Assembly: GCF_001547995.1 (NCBI RefSeq)
Contig: NZ_AP014690.1
Span: 959,501-1,023,500 of the forward strand
Length of the DNA stretch: 64,000 nt
Direction of reading: 5' to 3'
From: Asaia bogorensis NBRC 16594
GTDB taxonomy: Bacteria; Pseudomonadota; Alphaproteobacteria; Acetobacterales; Acetobacteraceae
Shown piece by piece: positions 54,102-63,926 of the stretch. The translations under genes and the position numbers were made by a program. The stretch's first letter is position 1. Every line of letters starts with the position of its first letter. The notes under the pieces are model-generated. The model did not search any database. It saw only the letters and a program-made list of their open reading frames with translations, and was not told where the DNA came from.

Positions 54102-56330
54102 ATGCCGCGTCCACGACGTCTGGCACTTTCTGCCCTGCTCATGCTGTCTGCAACCCTGCCGTGCCAAGCTTTCGCACAGGATCAGACACCCGCGCAGGCA
54201 CAATCGCAATCGGGGGCGGTGAAAGACAGTCAGAAAAACGCGAGAGGGGCTAACAAGGCGCGTAGCCAGGCCCTGACCAGCGACGAGCAGATCGAGGTCA
54301 AGGCGCAGCGTCAGAACCGTATGGAAGTGAAGTCAGGCGGTAATCTGGGTGCGCTGGGTAACAAGAAGGGGCTGGATGTGCCCTTCAACGTGCGCAGCTA
54401 CACCTCGGCGCTGATTCTCAACCAGCAGTCCCAGACGCTGGGCGAGGTGCTGATGAATGACCCGACCGTGCGTACAACGCTCGGTTACGGCAATTTCTCC
54501 GAACAGTTCGTGATCCGCGGCTTCCCTGTCTATGGCGATGACGTGGCAATTGACGGGCTATACGGTATCACGCCGCGCCAGCTCGTCTCGCCGCAGCTTT
54601 ACGAACAGGTGCAGGTGCTCAACGGCGCCTCGGCGTTTCTTAACGGTGCGGCGCCGGGTGGCACGGCACAGGGCGGCAATATCAATCTCGAATTCAAGCA
54701 TGCCGGTGATACCCCTCTGACGCGGGTGACGGGTGACTACACCAGTTCCTCGATGGGCGGAGGCGCTGTCGATGTGGGTCGACGCTTTGGCCAGGACAAG
54801 CAGTTCGGGGTGCGGATCAACGTTGCAGGTCGTAGCGGTGTTGCGGCCATCGACCGGGAGAAGCGCCATCAGATTGCGGTAGGTGGCGGTTTCGACTGGC
54901 ATGACCGGGCAGAGCGCACGCGTGTTACCGTGGACATGGCCTATGAGAACCAGGGCGTGAATGGCGGGCGCGGTGGCGTGTTCCTGAGCGGTGCGACCTC
55001 AGTACCGAAAGTGCCGGGCGCAGGATCGAATTACGGTCAGCCCTGGACCTATACGGAGCTGAACTACATCTATGGCAAGCTGAAGGTGGAGCATGATTTC
55101 AGCAAATACCTGACGGCTTATGCGCAGTTCGGCGGTCTGGGGGGCAACGAGAAGGGCAATTACGGTAGCACCTATGTCACCAACAGCCAGACCGGGGCGG
55201 GTTATAACGGGGCCATGTATGTGCCCTATGTGCAGACCAATGAAAGCACACAGGCCGGGCTGCGCTCGCATTTCAACACGGGTGGCATCAAGCACGAAAT
55301 CAATGCCGGTGGGTCTGGCCTGTGGGAGGAAAATGCTTCCGCCTACGCTCTCGCTCTGACGAGGCAGGCCACGAACATCTATCATCCGACGCTTTATAAT
55401 GCGTCGCAGCCCGAAACGTATATTGGCGGAAACATCGATAATCCGCAGAAGAACAATACCACGCGTCTGTGGAGCCTTTTCTTCTCTGATACCGTCTCGG
55501 CATTTCATGACCGCGTCGCGTTGACGGCAGGCTTTCGCTATCAGTCGATCAAGACAGTCGCCTATAATTACGGCAACGGCACAACCTCTTACGATCAGGG
55601 AGCATTCACGCCCGTTGTGGGGCTTGTTGTGCATCCTACACGCCAGACGTCGATCTATTTCAATCGCATCGAGGGACTGGCGCCCGGCCCTCAGGCCAGC
55701 GGTCAGGTTGTCAATCTGGGGCAGATTTTCCCACCTTACCAGACGGTCCAGTACGAGCTTGGGGCGAAATACGATATCGGCCGTTTCTCGACGGCGGTTT
55801 CGATTTTCCAGATCGACAAGCCCAACGCCTACAGCGTTGCTATTCCCGGCACGAGCACCAGCATTTTCTCAGTCGATGGGTTGCAGCGTAACCGTGGTAT
55901 CGAGTTCACCGTCAATGGTGAAATCTTCAAGGGTCTGCGCTTCAACGGTGGTACCTCGATCATCGACGCGGATCAGCGTCGCACGTCGGGCGGGCTGTAC
56001 AATGGCAACCGTGTGATCGGCGTGCCGGGTTATACGATCAACGGTAATCTTGAATATGATTTGCCGTTCATTCGTGGCGCGACGCTTACGGGGCGTGTGA
56101 TCCAGACCGGCCATCAATATGCCGACAATCTCAACAAGATGCGTGTGCCAAACTGGACGCGTTTCGATGTGGGTGCACGCTACAGCTTTGTTGTGGAGCA
56201 CAAGGCCATCACGACCCGTCTGGGTGTCGATAACCTTGCCAATACACGTTATTGGGAAAGCGCATTCGGTGGTTATCTGCTTCAGGGCCTGCCGCGCACG
56301 TTCAAGTTCTCTGTCACCGCCGATTTCTGA
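54102..56330 (+). CDS. TonB-dependent siderophore receptor
   Basis: 742 residues from ATG 54102, which gives a compact signal peptide (PRPRRLALSALLMLSATLPCQAFA); an in-frame TTG at 54066 would add 12 residues, so the start is uncertain. After a Gln/Ala-rich linker come the TonB-box-like EQIEVKAQ, the plug (FNVRSYTSALILNQQSQTLGEVLMNDPTVRTT, QFVIRGFPVYGDDVAIDGLYG, EQVQVLNGASAFLNGAAPGGTAQGGNINL) and a barrel ending FKFSVTADF. This is the FhuA/FpvA-like class for ferric siderophores. It is divergent from the DUF3649-PepSY-DUF3325 operon, 168 nt away, so both are likely under iron control, although I could not identify a Fur site. Confidence 0.93.
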   Translation: MPRPRRLALSALLMLSATLPCQAFAQDQTPAQAQSQSGAVKDSQKNARGANKARSQALTSDEQIEVKAQRQNRMEVKSGGNLGALGNKKGLDVPFNVRSYTSALILNQQSQTLGEVLMNDPTVRTTLGYGNFSEQFVIRGFPVYGDDVAIDGLYGITPRQLVSPQLYEQVQVLNGASAFLNGAAPGGTAQGGNINLEFKHAGDTPLTRVTGDYTSSSMGGGAVDVGRRFGQDKQFGVRINVAGRSGVAAIDREKRHQIAVGGGFDWHDRAERTRVTVDMAYENQGVNGGRGGVFLSGATSVPKVPGAGSNYGQPWTYTELNYIYGKLKVEHDFSKYLTAYAQFGGLGGNEKGNYGSTYVTNSQTGAGYNGAMYVPYVQTNESTQAGLRSHFNTGGIKHEINAGGSGLWEENASAYALALTRQATNIYHPTLYNASQPETYIGGNIDNPQKNNTTRLWSLFFSDTVSAFHDRVALTAGFRYQSIKTVAYNYGNGTTSYDQGAFTPVVGLVVHPTRQTSIYFNRIEGLAPGPQASGQVVNLGQIFPPYQTVQYELGAKYDIGRFSTAVSIFQIDKPNAYSVAIPGTSTSIFSVDGLQRNRGIEFTVNGEIFKGLRFNGGTSIIDADQRRTSGGLYNGNRVIGVPGYTINGNLEYDLPFIRGATLTGRVIQTGHQYADNLNKMRVPNWTRFDVGARYSFVVEHKAITTRLGVDNLANTRYWESAFGGYLLQGLPRTFKFSVTADF

Positions 56331-56398
56331 GCAGCTCACGGGGCAAGCTGATCCTCGCCCCCCGGCCATCCGGGATGGCCGAATGACGATTGTTCCAG

Positions 56399-56426
56399 AG
56401 CCAGCCTTCGGGCTGGCTTTTTTTTT
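56399..56426 (+). terminator. Intrinsic terminator after the siderophore receptor
   Basis: AGCCAGCC - TTCG - GGCTGGCT with nine T (56418-56426), 69 nt beyond the receptor stop. A second stem GGCCATC/GATGGCC without a T tract lies just before it (56364-56380). Confidence 0.9.
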
Positions 56427-56691
56427 GGGGGGCTTTGTTGTCAGTCAGATCGGGTGCGCGCTCTGCGCGGATATGTACGACCCGTCGAGACGCCACCCTC
56501 GCAGGAATTGACAAATCCCGGCTGCCATACGGTCCCAGCTTGACACTCACAGAGCAGCGCCGCAGGCCATCGCGCTCATATCAATTTCGACAGGTCAGTT
56601 CCCGTTGAAGCTCTGCAAAAACATCTGGGATGAAAGGGGCCCACGCCCCTTTCCGGGGAGCGGGGCAGAGCCCCGGCGCTGTCGCTTACAG

Positions 56692-56721
56692 AAAAGGCCG
56701 GTCCCCTTGCAGGAACCGGCC
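56692..56721 (-). terminator. Terminator of bioB
   Basis: Stem GGCCGGT/ACCGGCC (56696-56702 with 56715-56721), followed on the minus strand by TTTTC, 29 nt beyond the bioB stop. Confidence 0.6.
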
Positions 56722-56749
56722 CCTCCAAGCCGTACCTAACCAGACCGGT

Positions 56750-57796
56750 TCAGTGCCCTTCGGTCATGGGCTTCATGCCGAGGCTCGCCAGAAGCTTGCG
56801 GTCGCGATGCTCGGCGGGGTTGGGGGTAGTCAGCAGCTTGTCGCCGCAGAAGATCGAGTTGGCGCCGGCGAGGAAGACCAGGGCATGCGCTTCGTCGCTC
56901 ATCAGTTCGCGGCCTGCGGCAAGGCGTACATGGCTGGCAGGCATGGTGATGCGTGCAGCGGCCACGACGCGGGCGAAGGTGATGGGGTCGACGGCCTCGG
57001 CTTCGGCGAGCGGCGTGCCCTCGACGCGTACGAGCAGATTGATCGGCACGCTTTCAGGGTGTTGGGGCAGGGAGGCAAGAGTCGCGATCAGTCCTGCGCG
57101 GTCGCTCTCATCCTCACCCATGCCGACGATACCGCCGCAGCAGACATTGATACCGGCATCGCGCACGTTCGAGAGTGTGTCGAGGCGGTCCTGATAGGTG
57201 CGTGTGGTGATGATCTTGTCGTAATATTCGGGCGAGGTGTCGAGGTTGTGGTTGTAGTAGTCGAGGCCGGCCTCTTTCAGGCGGCGCGACTGCTCGCCAT
57301 CGAGCATGCCCAAGGTCACGCAGGTTTCGAGCCCGAGTGACTTCACGCCTTCGATCATGGCGCACACGGTGTCGAGGTCACGCTCCTTGGGGGAGCGCCA
57401 GGCTGCCCCCATGCAGAAACGTCCGGCACCGGCAGCCTTGGCGGCCCGGGCTTCAGTCAGCACTTTCTCGACGGCCATGAGGCGCTCGGCCTTCACGCTC
57501 TTCTCGTGCAGGGCGCTCTGGGGACAATAGGCGCAATCCTCGGGGCAGCCACCTGTCTTGATGGAGAGGAGCGTCGAGATCTGCACGCGGGTGGGATCGA
57601 AATAGGCACGATGGGCCATCTGGGCGCGGAAGATCAGTTCGGGGAAGGGCAGGTCGATCAGTGCCGCAACTTCATCGCGAGTCCAGTCATGCCTGATCTC
57701 GGGTTTCCAGCCGGCCTGGATGTCGTGCCCGTGGGCGCGTATTTCACGAGGGAGGACCGGGTCGCGTGTCAGGGTATCGAGGGACATGCGGGGCAT
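56750..57796 (-). CDS. bioB: Biotin synthase
   Basis: 348 residues from ATG 57796 (GGAG just upstream); a second ATG at 57787 and an open frame to 57886 exist. The radical-SAM cluster is C84/C88/C91 in [13 protein letters not shown]; other BioB signs are [31 protein letters not shown], and the [18 protein letters not shown] end that binds the second Fe-S cluster and substrate. It inserts sulphur into dethiobiotin. No other bio gene is adjacent. Confidence 0.96.
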   Translation of the reverse strand: MPRMSLDTLTRDPVLPREIRAHGHDIQAGWKPEIRHDWTRDEVAALIDLPFPELIFRAQMAHRAYFDPTRVQISTLLSIKTGGCPEDCAYCPQSALHEKSVKAERLMAVEKVLTEARAAKAAGAGRFCMGAAWRSPKERDLDTVCAMIEGVKSLGLETCVTLGMLDGEQSRRLKEAGLDYYNHNLDTSPEYYDKIITTRTYQDRLDTLSNVRDAGINVCCGGIVGMGEDESDRAGLIATLASLPQHPESVPINLLVRVEGTPLAEAEAVDPITFARVVAAARITMPASHVRLAAGRELMSDEAHALVFLAGANSIFCGDKLLTTPNPAEHRDRKLLASLGMKPMTEGH

Positions 57797-57914
57797 GGCT
57801 CCAAAACATTTGAAAAGGAAAAGCTCAGGCAGCGATGCCACAGCAAGGGGGCGCTTGTCACGCGCCTGCGCGAGAACTCTACCCAAAATGGCCGGGACAT
57901 GTCATCTAGGCGTC

Positions 57915-58739
57915 ATGAAACATTGGCGCATCGATCAGATGGACTGGGATGCCTTTGATGCATCCCGCGTGGACCCGGATCTGATTCCGGTCATCAAGGC
58001 TGCGGCGGTGGTCGAGCGAAACGGGCTCGATTACGCCGTGTACCTCGGGAATGTCTTTGTCGGTGACCCTGATTTCCGGCAGGCAGCGGATAACTGGGCG
58101 GTCGAGGAAGTCCAGCATGGGGATGCGCTGGGCAAATGGGCCATGCTGGCCGATCCGAGCTGGGACTATATGAAGGCGTTCGAGCGTTACCGGGCGACCT
58201 ATCATATCGAGCAGGATGTCGACGCGTCGATCCGCGGGTCGCGCACGGGCGAGCTCATCGCGCGCTGCATGGTCGAAACCGGCACCTCGTCATTCTACAC
58301 TGCTATGGCAGATGCAACGGATGAACCGGTACTCAAGGCCATCTGCAAGCAGATTGCGGCTGACGAATACCGTCATTTCAAGCTGTTCTATGACCACATG
58401 CACCGTTATCTCAAGCGCGAGAAGCTCAGCGTGTGGCAGCGGACAAAGATTGCGCTGGGGCGTGTGACGGAAAGCGAGGATGACGAGCTCGCGACCGCCT
58501 ATTACACCACCAACATGCCTGCCAACACGCCCTATGATCACAAGAAATGTATCGCGGCGTACATGGCGCGGGCGATGGGCTATTATCAGCCCAAGCACAT
58601 CAATCGTGTGACCAGCATGATCTTCAAGACCATCGGCTTCACGCCGCACTCGAAAGTGCAGGTGCTGATTGCCAAGGCGATGTATCAGCTGATCCAGTTC
58701 AAGGCGAAGCGCTTCCGCAAGGCTATCGCAGCCTCGTAA
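57915..58739 (+). CDS. Di-iron ferritin-like protein, acyl-ACP desaturase type
   Basis: 274 residues from ATG 57915; upstream frame to 57720 overlaps bioB antisense and is rejected. Two E-x-x-H motifs can be read: E65-V-Q-H68 (VEEVQHGD) and E151-Y-R-H154 (ADEYRHFK), with Glu121 in MVETGTSSF. The spacing matches soluble acyl-ACP desaturases and related di-iron oxidases. No signal peptide. A basic C-terminal tail follows. It may desaturate acyl chains or act as another di-iron oxidase; the substrate cannot be fixed. Divergent from bioB. Confidence 0.78.
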   Translation: MKHWRIDQMDWDAFDASRVDPDLIPVIKAAAVVERNGLDYAVYLGNVFVGDPDFRQAADNWAVEEVQHGDALGKWAMLADPSWDYMKAFERYRATYHIEQDVDASIRGSRTGELIARCMVETGTSSFYTAMADATDEPVLKAICKQIAADEYRHFKLFYDHMHRYLKREKLSVWQRTKIALGRVTESEDDELATAYYTTNMPANTPYDHKKCIAAYMARAMGYYQPKHINRVTSMIFKTIGFTPHSKVQVLIAKAMYQLIQFKAKRFRKAIAAS

Positions 58740-58837
58740 CGAAAGCGTTTTCTCTCCTACTGAGAATTAAGCCCTCCCGAGCGGGTTTCGTGGTCTAATG
58801 TCAGACGAACGGAACCGACTCAATTGGAGGGCTACCC

Positions 58838-59473
58838 TTGTCGCTCACTTTCACACGCCTTCGCCTTATGGGGGCAGCACTCACTGCGCTCCTCCCCGTG
58901 GCCGCCAGCTTCTGTGTGACATCGGCAATGGCTGATCCCTATTCCCTGCCGATCGCGTCGTCAGGTCCGGTGAGTCTGCCCCCGGTCGCTGATGATGGCA
59001 CGATTGCCGCCCGTCAGCTCGCGGCTCAGGTGGGTCTCCCCCAGTTCACGGCGTCCAGCTGGCGGCCGGGGCTTTTGCGGCACGTCGTGATGTTCCGCTA
59101 CAAGCCGGGGACCACCAATGCCATGCGCGCTGAAATCACCTCGCGTTTCTTGAGGCTTGTGCAGGATTCACGCCGTCCCGACGGGTCTCACCCTGTGCGG
59201 TCGATCGAGATGGGTGTGCAAAACAGCGGCGAAGGCGTGGATGCAGGTTTGCAGCAGGCCTTCATCGTGACTTTCGCTTCAGAAGGCGATCGCAATTACT
59301 ATGTTGGCAAGCCTGTCGTGATGGATCCGGCGTGGTTTGATCCTGCTCATGAGGCTTTCAAGGAATTTGCGGGTCCGTCACTCGAAAAGGTGGTGGTTTT
59401 CGACTTCAACGTGCTGGCTTCTGCGACCCTGGAACCAACTTCGCGCAAGGCAAACACACGGACTCGCCGTTAA
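58838..59473 (+). CDS. Secreted Dabb (stress-responsive A/B barrel) domain protein
   Basis: 211 residues, TTG start chosen because GGAGGG lies 6 nt upstream. Signal peptide to about residue 32 (ending AMA), then an unstructured segment and a Dabb domain at about 83-188: LLRHVVMFRYKPG, SIEMGVQNSGEG, AFIVTFASEGDRNYYVG and FDPAHEAFKEF. Dabb proteins are usually cytoplasmic dimers of unclear function, so an exported one is uncommon. The C-terminus is basic (SRKANTRTRR). Confidence 0.8.
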   Translation: MSLTFTRLRLMGAALTALLPVAASFCVTSAMADPYSLPIASSGPVSLPPVADDGTIAARQLAAQVGLPQFTASSWRPGLLRHVVMFRYKPGTTNAMRAEITSRFLRLVQDSRRPDGSHPVRSIEMGVQNSGEGVDAGLQQAFIVTFASEGDRNYYVGKPVVMDPAWFDPAHEAFKEFAGPSLEKVVVFDFNVLASATLEPTSRKANTRTRR

Positions 59474-59556
59474 ACAAAATCTGTCATAACGTTGCATGAT
59501 GTGTCCCGCGCCAGAAATGGGCGGGATGGTGTTTAACCTGCTGAAAGTGATGGCTT

Positions 59557-61656
59557 GTGACCGGAAAATTCAAACGTACCACCTCGCTCTGGCTCGGAGC
59601 TGTCAGTGTCATCGCCCTGACTCATCAGGTCCTCCCTGCGGCACATGCGGCCGGTGCCGCTCCTGCAAAGGCCGACGCGTCGGTGAAGCCCTATGACCCG
59701 AGCTGGGGCTTCAACATGTCCGGTATGGACAAGGCCGTTCGTCCCGGGGATAATTTCTTTCAGTATGCCAACGGCACCTATCTGAAGAATGTCGTGATAC
59801 CGGCCGATCGCTCGTCCTTTGGTCCGTTTGTCATCCTGACCGAGACAGCGCATGAGCGTGTGCAATCGATCCTGACCGATGCAGGCAAGCATCCCGCTGC
59901 CGAGCCGAAGACGACCGAGGAAAAGCTGGGGGCGTTTTACGCGACCTTCCTTGACACGGCCAAGGCAGACAAGCTGGGGGCGGAGCCGCTCAAGGCTGAT
60001 CTTGCCACCATCCAGGCTGTGAAGGACCCGTCGAGCCTGGCCCGACTGTTTGGTCAGGCAGCTTCCAACTTCCAGTATTCACCGTTCGGTCTGATGATCA
60101 ACGCTGACGACAACAATCCCGAGCAATATGCATTGTCATTGCATCAGGGGCATCTTGGTCTGCCGGACCGGGATTATTATCTGAAGCCGGATTTTGCCGC
60201 GAAGAAGAAGGCTTATCAGGCCTATATTGCCAAAACCCTTGGCATGATTTCATGGCAGGATGCCGAGCAGACGGCCGCGAAGATCGTCGCGCTCGAAACC
60301 ACGCTCGCGCAGTCGGAATGGTCGCGTACCGAACTGCGTGATCCGGTCAAGGTGTATAACCCGATGACTGTCGACGAACTGGCAAAGAAAGCGCCGGGTG
60401 TCGACTGGACAGCCTTCCTGACGGGTGCCGGTATTCCGGGGGACAAGCTTGGTGCGCGCCGCATCATCATTGGCGAGCCGACTGCCCTGGCCGGTATGGC
60501 CAAAACCCTTGCCGGGGCTGATTATGGCACATTGCGGGCCTGGCTTGCCTTCCATCTTGCGGTCAATGCCTCGCCTTATCTGAGCCACGACTTCGTGCAG
60601 TCATCGTTCGATTTCTATGATCACGAACTCGAAGGGTCGCCGCAGCTTCCGGCTCGCTGGAAGCAGGCCGTGGAGCATACGGAAGACGCCATGGGCTGGG
60701 CGATCGGCAAGGTCTATGTCGACCGGTACTTCCCGCCGGCTGCCAAGGCACGTATCACCGAACTCACTCATGACGTGAAAAACGCCTTTGCAAACCGTTT
60801 GGCACATAATGCCTGGATGGCCCCTGCGACGCGTGAAGCGGCAGGGCGCAAGCTGCAGAATTTCGAAATTCAGGTCGGTTATCCGAACACGTGGCGCAAC
60901 TATGCCGGTCTGACGGTCAAGCCGGGCGACCTGTATGGTAACGGCGCACGTGCGGTGGCCTTCGAGTGGCAATACAACCTTGGTCATCTCGACAAGAAGG
61001 TGGACCGCAACGAGTGGTTCATGACGCCGCAGACGGTGAATGCCTATAACGATCCAAACCAGGTCGAGATCGTCTTTCCGGCAGCCATCCTGCAGCCGCC
61101 CTTCTTTGATCCCAAGGGAGATGCGGCGGTCAATTATGGCGCTATCGGCGGGGTAATCGGTCACGAAATGACCCATTCCTTCGACGATGAAGGGCGTCAG
61201 TACGACGAGCATGGCCGTTTGCACCAGTGGTGGACCCCTGATGACGTCAAGCGCTTCCAGGCGCTGGCCGATCGTTTTGGCAAGCAGTATGACGCGTTTG
61301 AAGTACTTCCGGGCGTACATCTGAACGGCAAGCTGACGATGGGCGAGAACATTGCCGATCTCGGCGGTCTCACCCTGGCGCTCGACGCCTACCACGCGTC
61401 GCTGCATGGCAAGCCCGCACCGGTGGTGCATGGCCTGACCGGTGATCAGCGCGTGTTCCTTGGTTGGGCACAGGTATGGCGCCAGAAGCTCCGCCCTGAC
61501 TCGATCCGCAATCGCGCCGTTACCGATCCTCACTCGGCGCCTGAAGCGCGCGTCAATCTGCCCATGCACAACATCGATGCCTGGTATGATGCCTTTGGCG
61601 TGAAGAAGGGCGACAAGCTCTATCTCGCGCCGGAGGATCGCGTTAAAATATGGTGA
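59557..61656 (+). CDS. Peptidase family M13 (neprilysin-like) zinc metallopeptidase
   Basis: 699 residues from GTG 59557. Signal peptide ends near residue 31 (AAHA). N-terminal M13 domain begins MDKAVRPGDNFFQYANGTYL, and the catalytic domain has the zinc motif HEMTH (H536, E537, H540) with the third ligand Glu597 in GENIADLGGL. NAYNDPNQVEIVFPAAILQPPFF and the last VNLPMHNIDAWYDAF are typical. It cleaves short peptides in the periplasm or outside the cell. Alone in its unit. Confidence 0.92.
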   Translation: MTGKFKRTTSLWLGAVSVIALTHQVLPAAHAAGAAPAKADASVKPYDPSWGFNMSGMDKAVRPGDNFFQYANGTYLKNVVIPADRSSFGPFVILTETAHERVQSILTDAGKHPAAEPKTTEEKLGAFYATFLDTAKADKLGAEPLKADLATIQAVKDPSSLARLFGQAASNFQYSPFGLMINADDNNPEQYALSLHQGHLGLPDRDYYLKPDFAAKKKAYQAYIAKTLGMISWQDAEQTAAKIVALETTLAQSEWSRTELRDPVKVYNPMTVDELAKKAPGVDWTAFLTGAGIPGDKLGARRIIIGEPTALAGMAKTLAGADYGTLRAWLAFHLAVNASPYLSHDFVQSSFDFYDHELEGSPQLPARWKQAVEHTEDAMGWAIGKVYVDRYFPPAAKARITELTHDVKNAFANRLAHNAWMAPATREAAGRKLQNFEIQVGYPNTWRNYAGLTVKPGDLYGNGARAVAFEWQYNLGHLDKKVDRNEWFMTPQTVNAYNDPNQVEIVFPAAILQPPFFDPKGDAAVNYGAIGGVIGHEMTHSFDDEGRQYDEHGRLHQWWTPDDVKRFQALADRFGKQYDAFEVLPGVHLNGKLTMGENIADLGGLTLALDAYHASLHGKPAPVVHGLTGDQRVFLGWAQVWRQKLRPDSIRNRAVTDPHSAPEARVNLPMHNIDAWYDAFGVKKGDKLYLAPEDRVKIW

Positions 61657-61832
61657 TTATTGAATCATCATCGTTAACCGGCAGGCTTGTCACCGTATCT
61701 GTGCGATGCGATGGCGAGCGTGCCGTTCCTGAAAGGTGAAGCAGGCATAATGTTTGTCATGCGAGCGGCGAGGGAACAGTCTCCGACAGAAGAGACGACC
61801 AATCCGTTCACAATCCGGAAGTCTGGCGTCTC

Positions 61833-63734
61833 ATGAGGCGCCAGCACGATTTGCACGATTTGCTTACGGTGGCCGCCGCCGTAGCCCGTGCACCAGCGGC
61901 TTATATCGCCCTGCCCGAAAACGGCGGGCATGTCATCGGGACAACCTACGGGGCGCTACCCTTGATGCTCGACGCTCGCGATCCGCCTCAGCGCAGCTTC
62001 ACGCAGGAGGTCCTGTCCCCCCTGGCTGAGCTGGCGCGCGCACCCTGGCACTATGCGTTCCAGATTGCCCTCCCGTTCCTGTTGCCCGACGGGCAGGGCG
62101 AGGGTGTCCTGTGTTTCCTCACACGTCACCTGCTGGACACCGAGGCGACCTCCTTTCGGGAGGGGCTGGATGCGCTTGTCAGGCAGATTGTTCAGGTTCT
62201 GGGGCGTCCCGCCCCAGGGGTAGATGAAGGTGCCACGGGTGAGGCGCGGCCCTCGGGCATCAGCCGTCTCCCGGTCACCCGTATGCCGGGGCGGCTTCCT
62301 TCCATCGAAGATATGCCGGGGATCGGCACGTTCGAGATACGCCACGGCAGCAACATGATCACGCTTTCGGCGGAGTTGCTGCGTATGACGGGCGTTCCGA
62401 CAGGCACGCAGTGCCCGCTGGAGGTGTTCGCACAATGCATGCCCGTCCCCGATACGGATATGCTTCATTTCGGGGAAGGGGCCAGTGATGAGGTCGTCTT
62501 GCCGGAGACCGATTACGCTGTCAGGAACCTGACCGATCACACGCAGAGCTGGGTCAGACGACGCGCCGAGATAGAAGCAGATGATCGCGGTAAACCCTGG
62601 CGTCTGATCGGCACAATTGAGGATATCACGCGCGATCGTATCGCGACCAACCGACTGGCTGCGATGGTCATGCTGGGTGATGCCCTGCGAAAGGTAGACA
62701 CGCCGGACGACGCTTATCTTGCCGCGGCGAGTGCGCTGGGTGACGCTCTGGGTACGGATCGCGCCGGATGTGCCGTCGTGGAGCCGGGCGAGGGAGGATT
62801 TTTCAGTGTGCCGCAGGACTGGCACACCGCCTCTGTGCCGAGCGCCAGCGGTCGCTACCGTCACGATGCCTTTCCGGCAGCCCTTGGCGTGCTCGACCAG
62901 GGTTTGTTGCTGGCGGTGCGCGATGCTCGCGAGAATGTCTGGATACCCTGCATCATGCCCCATTGCGGCGAGAGCGATCAGGTCCGGGCCCAGTTGCTCA
63001 TGCCGATCATGGCACAGGGCAGAATGACGCATTGCCTGTTCGTGCAAAGCTGCACACCGCGTGACTGGTCGGATCAGGAGCTTGCTTTCATGCGTGCTGT
63101 ATCTGACCGTGCGCAGGCAGCTGCGGCGTCGCTTGAGGCCAGAGCCCATCAGCTTACCCTCCATCAGGAACTGGCGCATCGACTCAAGAATACGCTCGCT
63201 CTGGTTCAGGCGCTCGCCAACCAGAGTTTGCGTGGTGTCGAAAACAGGGCAGCGGTGAAGGCTTTCGAGAAAAGGCTGGTTGCCCTCGGTTCTGCGCATG
63301 ATCTGCTCATGCGGCAATCGTGGCAGCGTGGCGATCTTGCCTTGTTGGCCCGGGAAGTGCTCTCACGCATCGCCCCGATCGACCGCTTTCATCTTGCTGG
63401 CGATACAGTGTCGATCGGCCCCAATACGGCCACCACACTCGGTCTCATGCTGCATGAACTCGGGACGAATGCCGCCAAATACGGCGCGCTCAGCGTCGAG
63501 GGTGGAAAAGTCAGTCTTGTGTGGCACATCACGCATGAGTCGGGTCGTGACACCCTGACCCTGCATTGGCAGGAAGAAGGGGGGCCCTCTGTCACGCCTC
63601 CTTCAACCTCGGGTTTCGGGTCACGCTTGTTGCAGGCCGGTTTTGGTCATCAGGGACGTACGACCTTGCGCTATCTACCGACGGGCTGTGATGCTGAATT
63701 TTCAGTGCCGCTGCGTCAGGCGCAGGAGAACTGA
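61833..63734 (+). CDS. HWE-type sensor histidine kinase, GAF-PAS-GAF-HK
   Basis: 633 residues, no membrane helix. An N-terminal GAF-like region (about 1-130), a PAS-like part ending WRLIGTIEDITRDR (about 150-265), a second GAF (about 270-430) and the kinase. The phospho-acceptor is His449 in HQELAHRLKNTLALVQALANQSLR; the N box is HELGTNAAKYGAL with Asn546; the W-x-E of HWE kinases is LHWQEEGGP. The frame is open back to 61740 but has no start codon before 61833. HWE kinases often drive general stress response or light signalling; no response regulator lies next to it. Confidence 0.88.
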   Translation: MRRQHDLHDLLTVAAAVARAPAAYIALPENGGHVIGTTYGALPLMLDARDPPQRSFTQEVLSPLAELARAPWHYAFQIALPFLLPDGQGEGVLCFLTRHLLDTEATSFREGLDALVRQIVQVLGRPAPGVDEGATGEARPSGISRLPVTRMPGRLPSIEDMPGIGTFEIRHGSNMITLSAELLRMTGVPTGTQCPLEVFAQCMPVPDTDMLHFGEGASDEVVLPETDYAVRNLTDHTQSWVRRRAEIEADDRGKPWRLIGTIEDITRDRIATNRLAAMVMLGDALRKVDTPDDAYLAAASALGDALGTDRAGCAVVEPGEGGFFSVPQDWHTASVPSASGRYRHDAFPAALGVLDQGLLLAVRDARENVWIPCIMPHCGESDQVRAQLLMPIMAQGRMTHCLFVQSCTPRDWSDQELAFMRAVSDRAQAAAASLEARAHQLTLHQELAHRLKNTLALVQALANQSLRGVENRAAVKAFEKRLVALGSAHDLLMRQSWQRGDLALLAREVLSRIAPIDRFHLAGDTVSIGPNTATTLGLMLHELGTNAAKYGALSVEGGKVSLVWHITHESGRDTLTLHWQEEGGPSVTPPSTSGFGSRLLQAGFGHQGRTTLRYLPTGCDAEFSVPLRQAQEN

Positions 63735-63926
63735 TCCATCGTCGCAGAGGGGGCATGTTCTGCTTGAGCGGTGCACATGCCAGTTCCCTATACGGTCTGA
63801 CCGATCGCGCCGATCATTTCAGCAAAGCGGCGCCCGGCTCTTGCCATTCATGGTATGAAGTGATCGAACACAGGCCTGATGCCTCAACCTCTTCCCGGTC
63901 GTAACGTGCGGCCAAAAGGACTTCTC

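Larger units (their letters stand above)
56331..56749. other. 419-nt gap between the receptor and bioB
   Basis: Holds the terminators of the two convergent units (56399-56426 rightwards, 56692-56721 leftwards) and a GC hairpin CGGGGC/GCCCCG at 56661-56675 in a GGGG/CCCC-rich tract that looks like a REP-type extragenic palindrome. No gene seen. Confidence 0.5.

Noticed and set aside
61956-63317. Open frame of 453 codons on the minus strand across the HWE kinase.
   Set aside because: Shadow of a gene with clear phospho-acceptor, N and W-x-E motifs on the plus strand.
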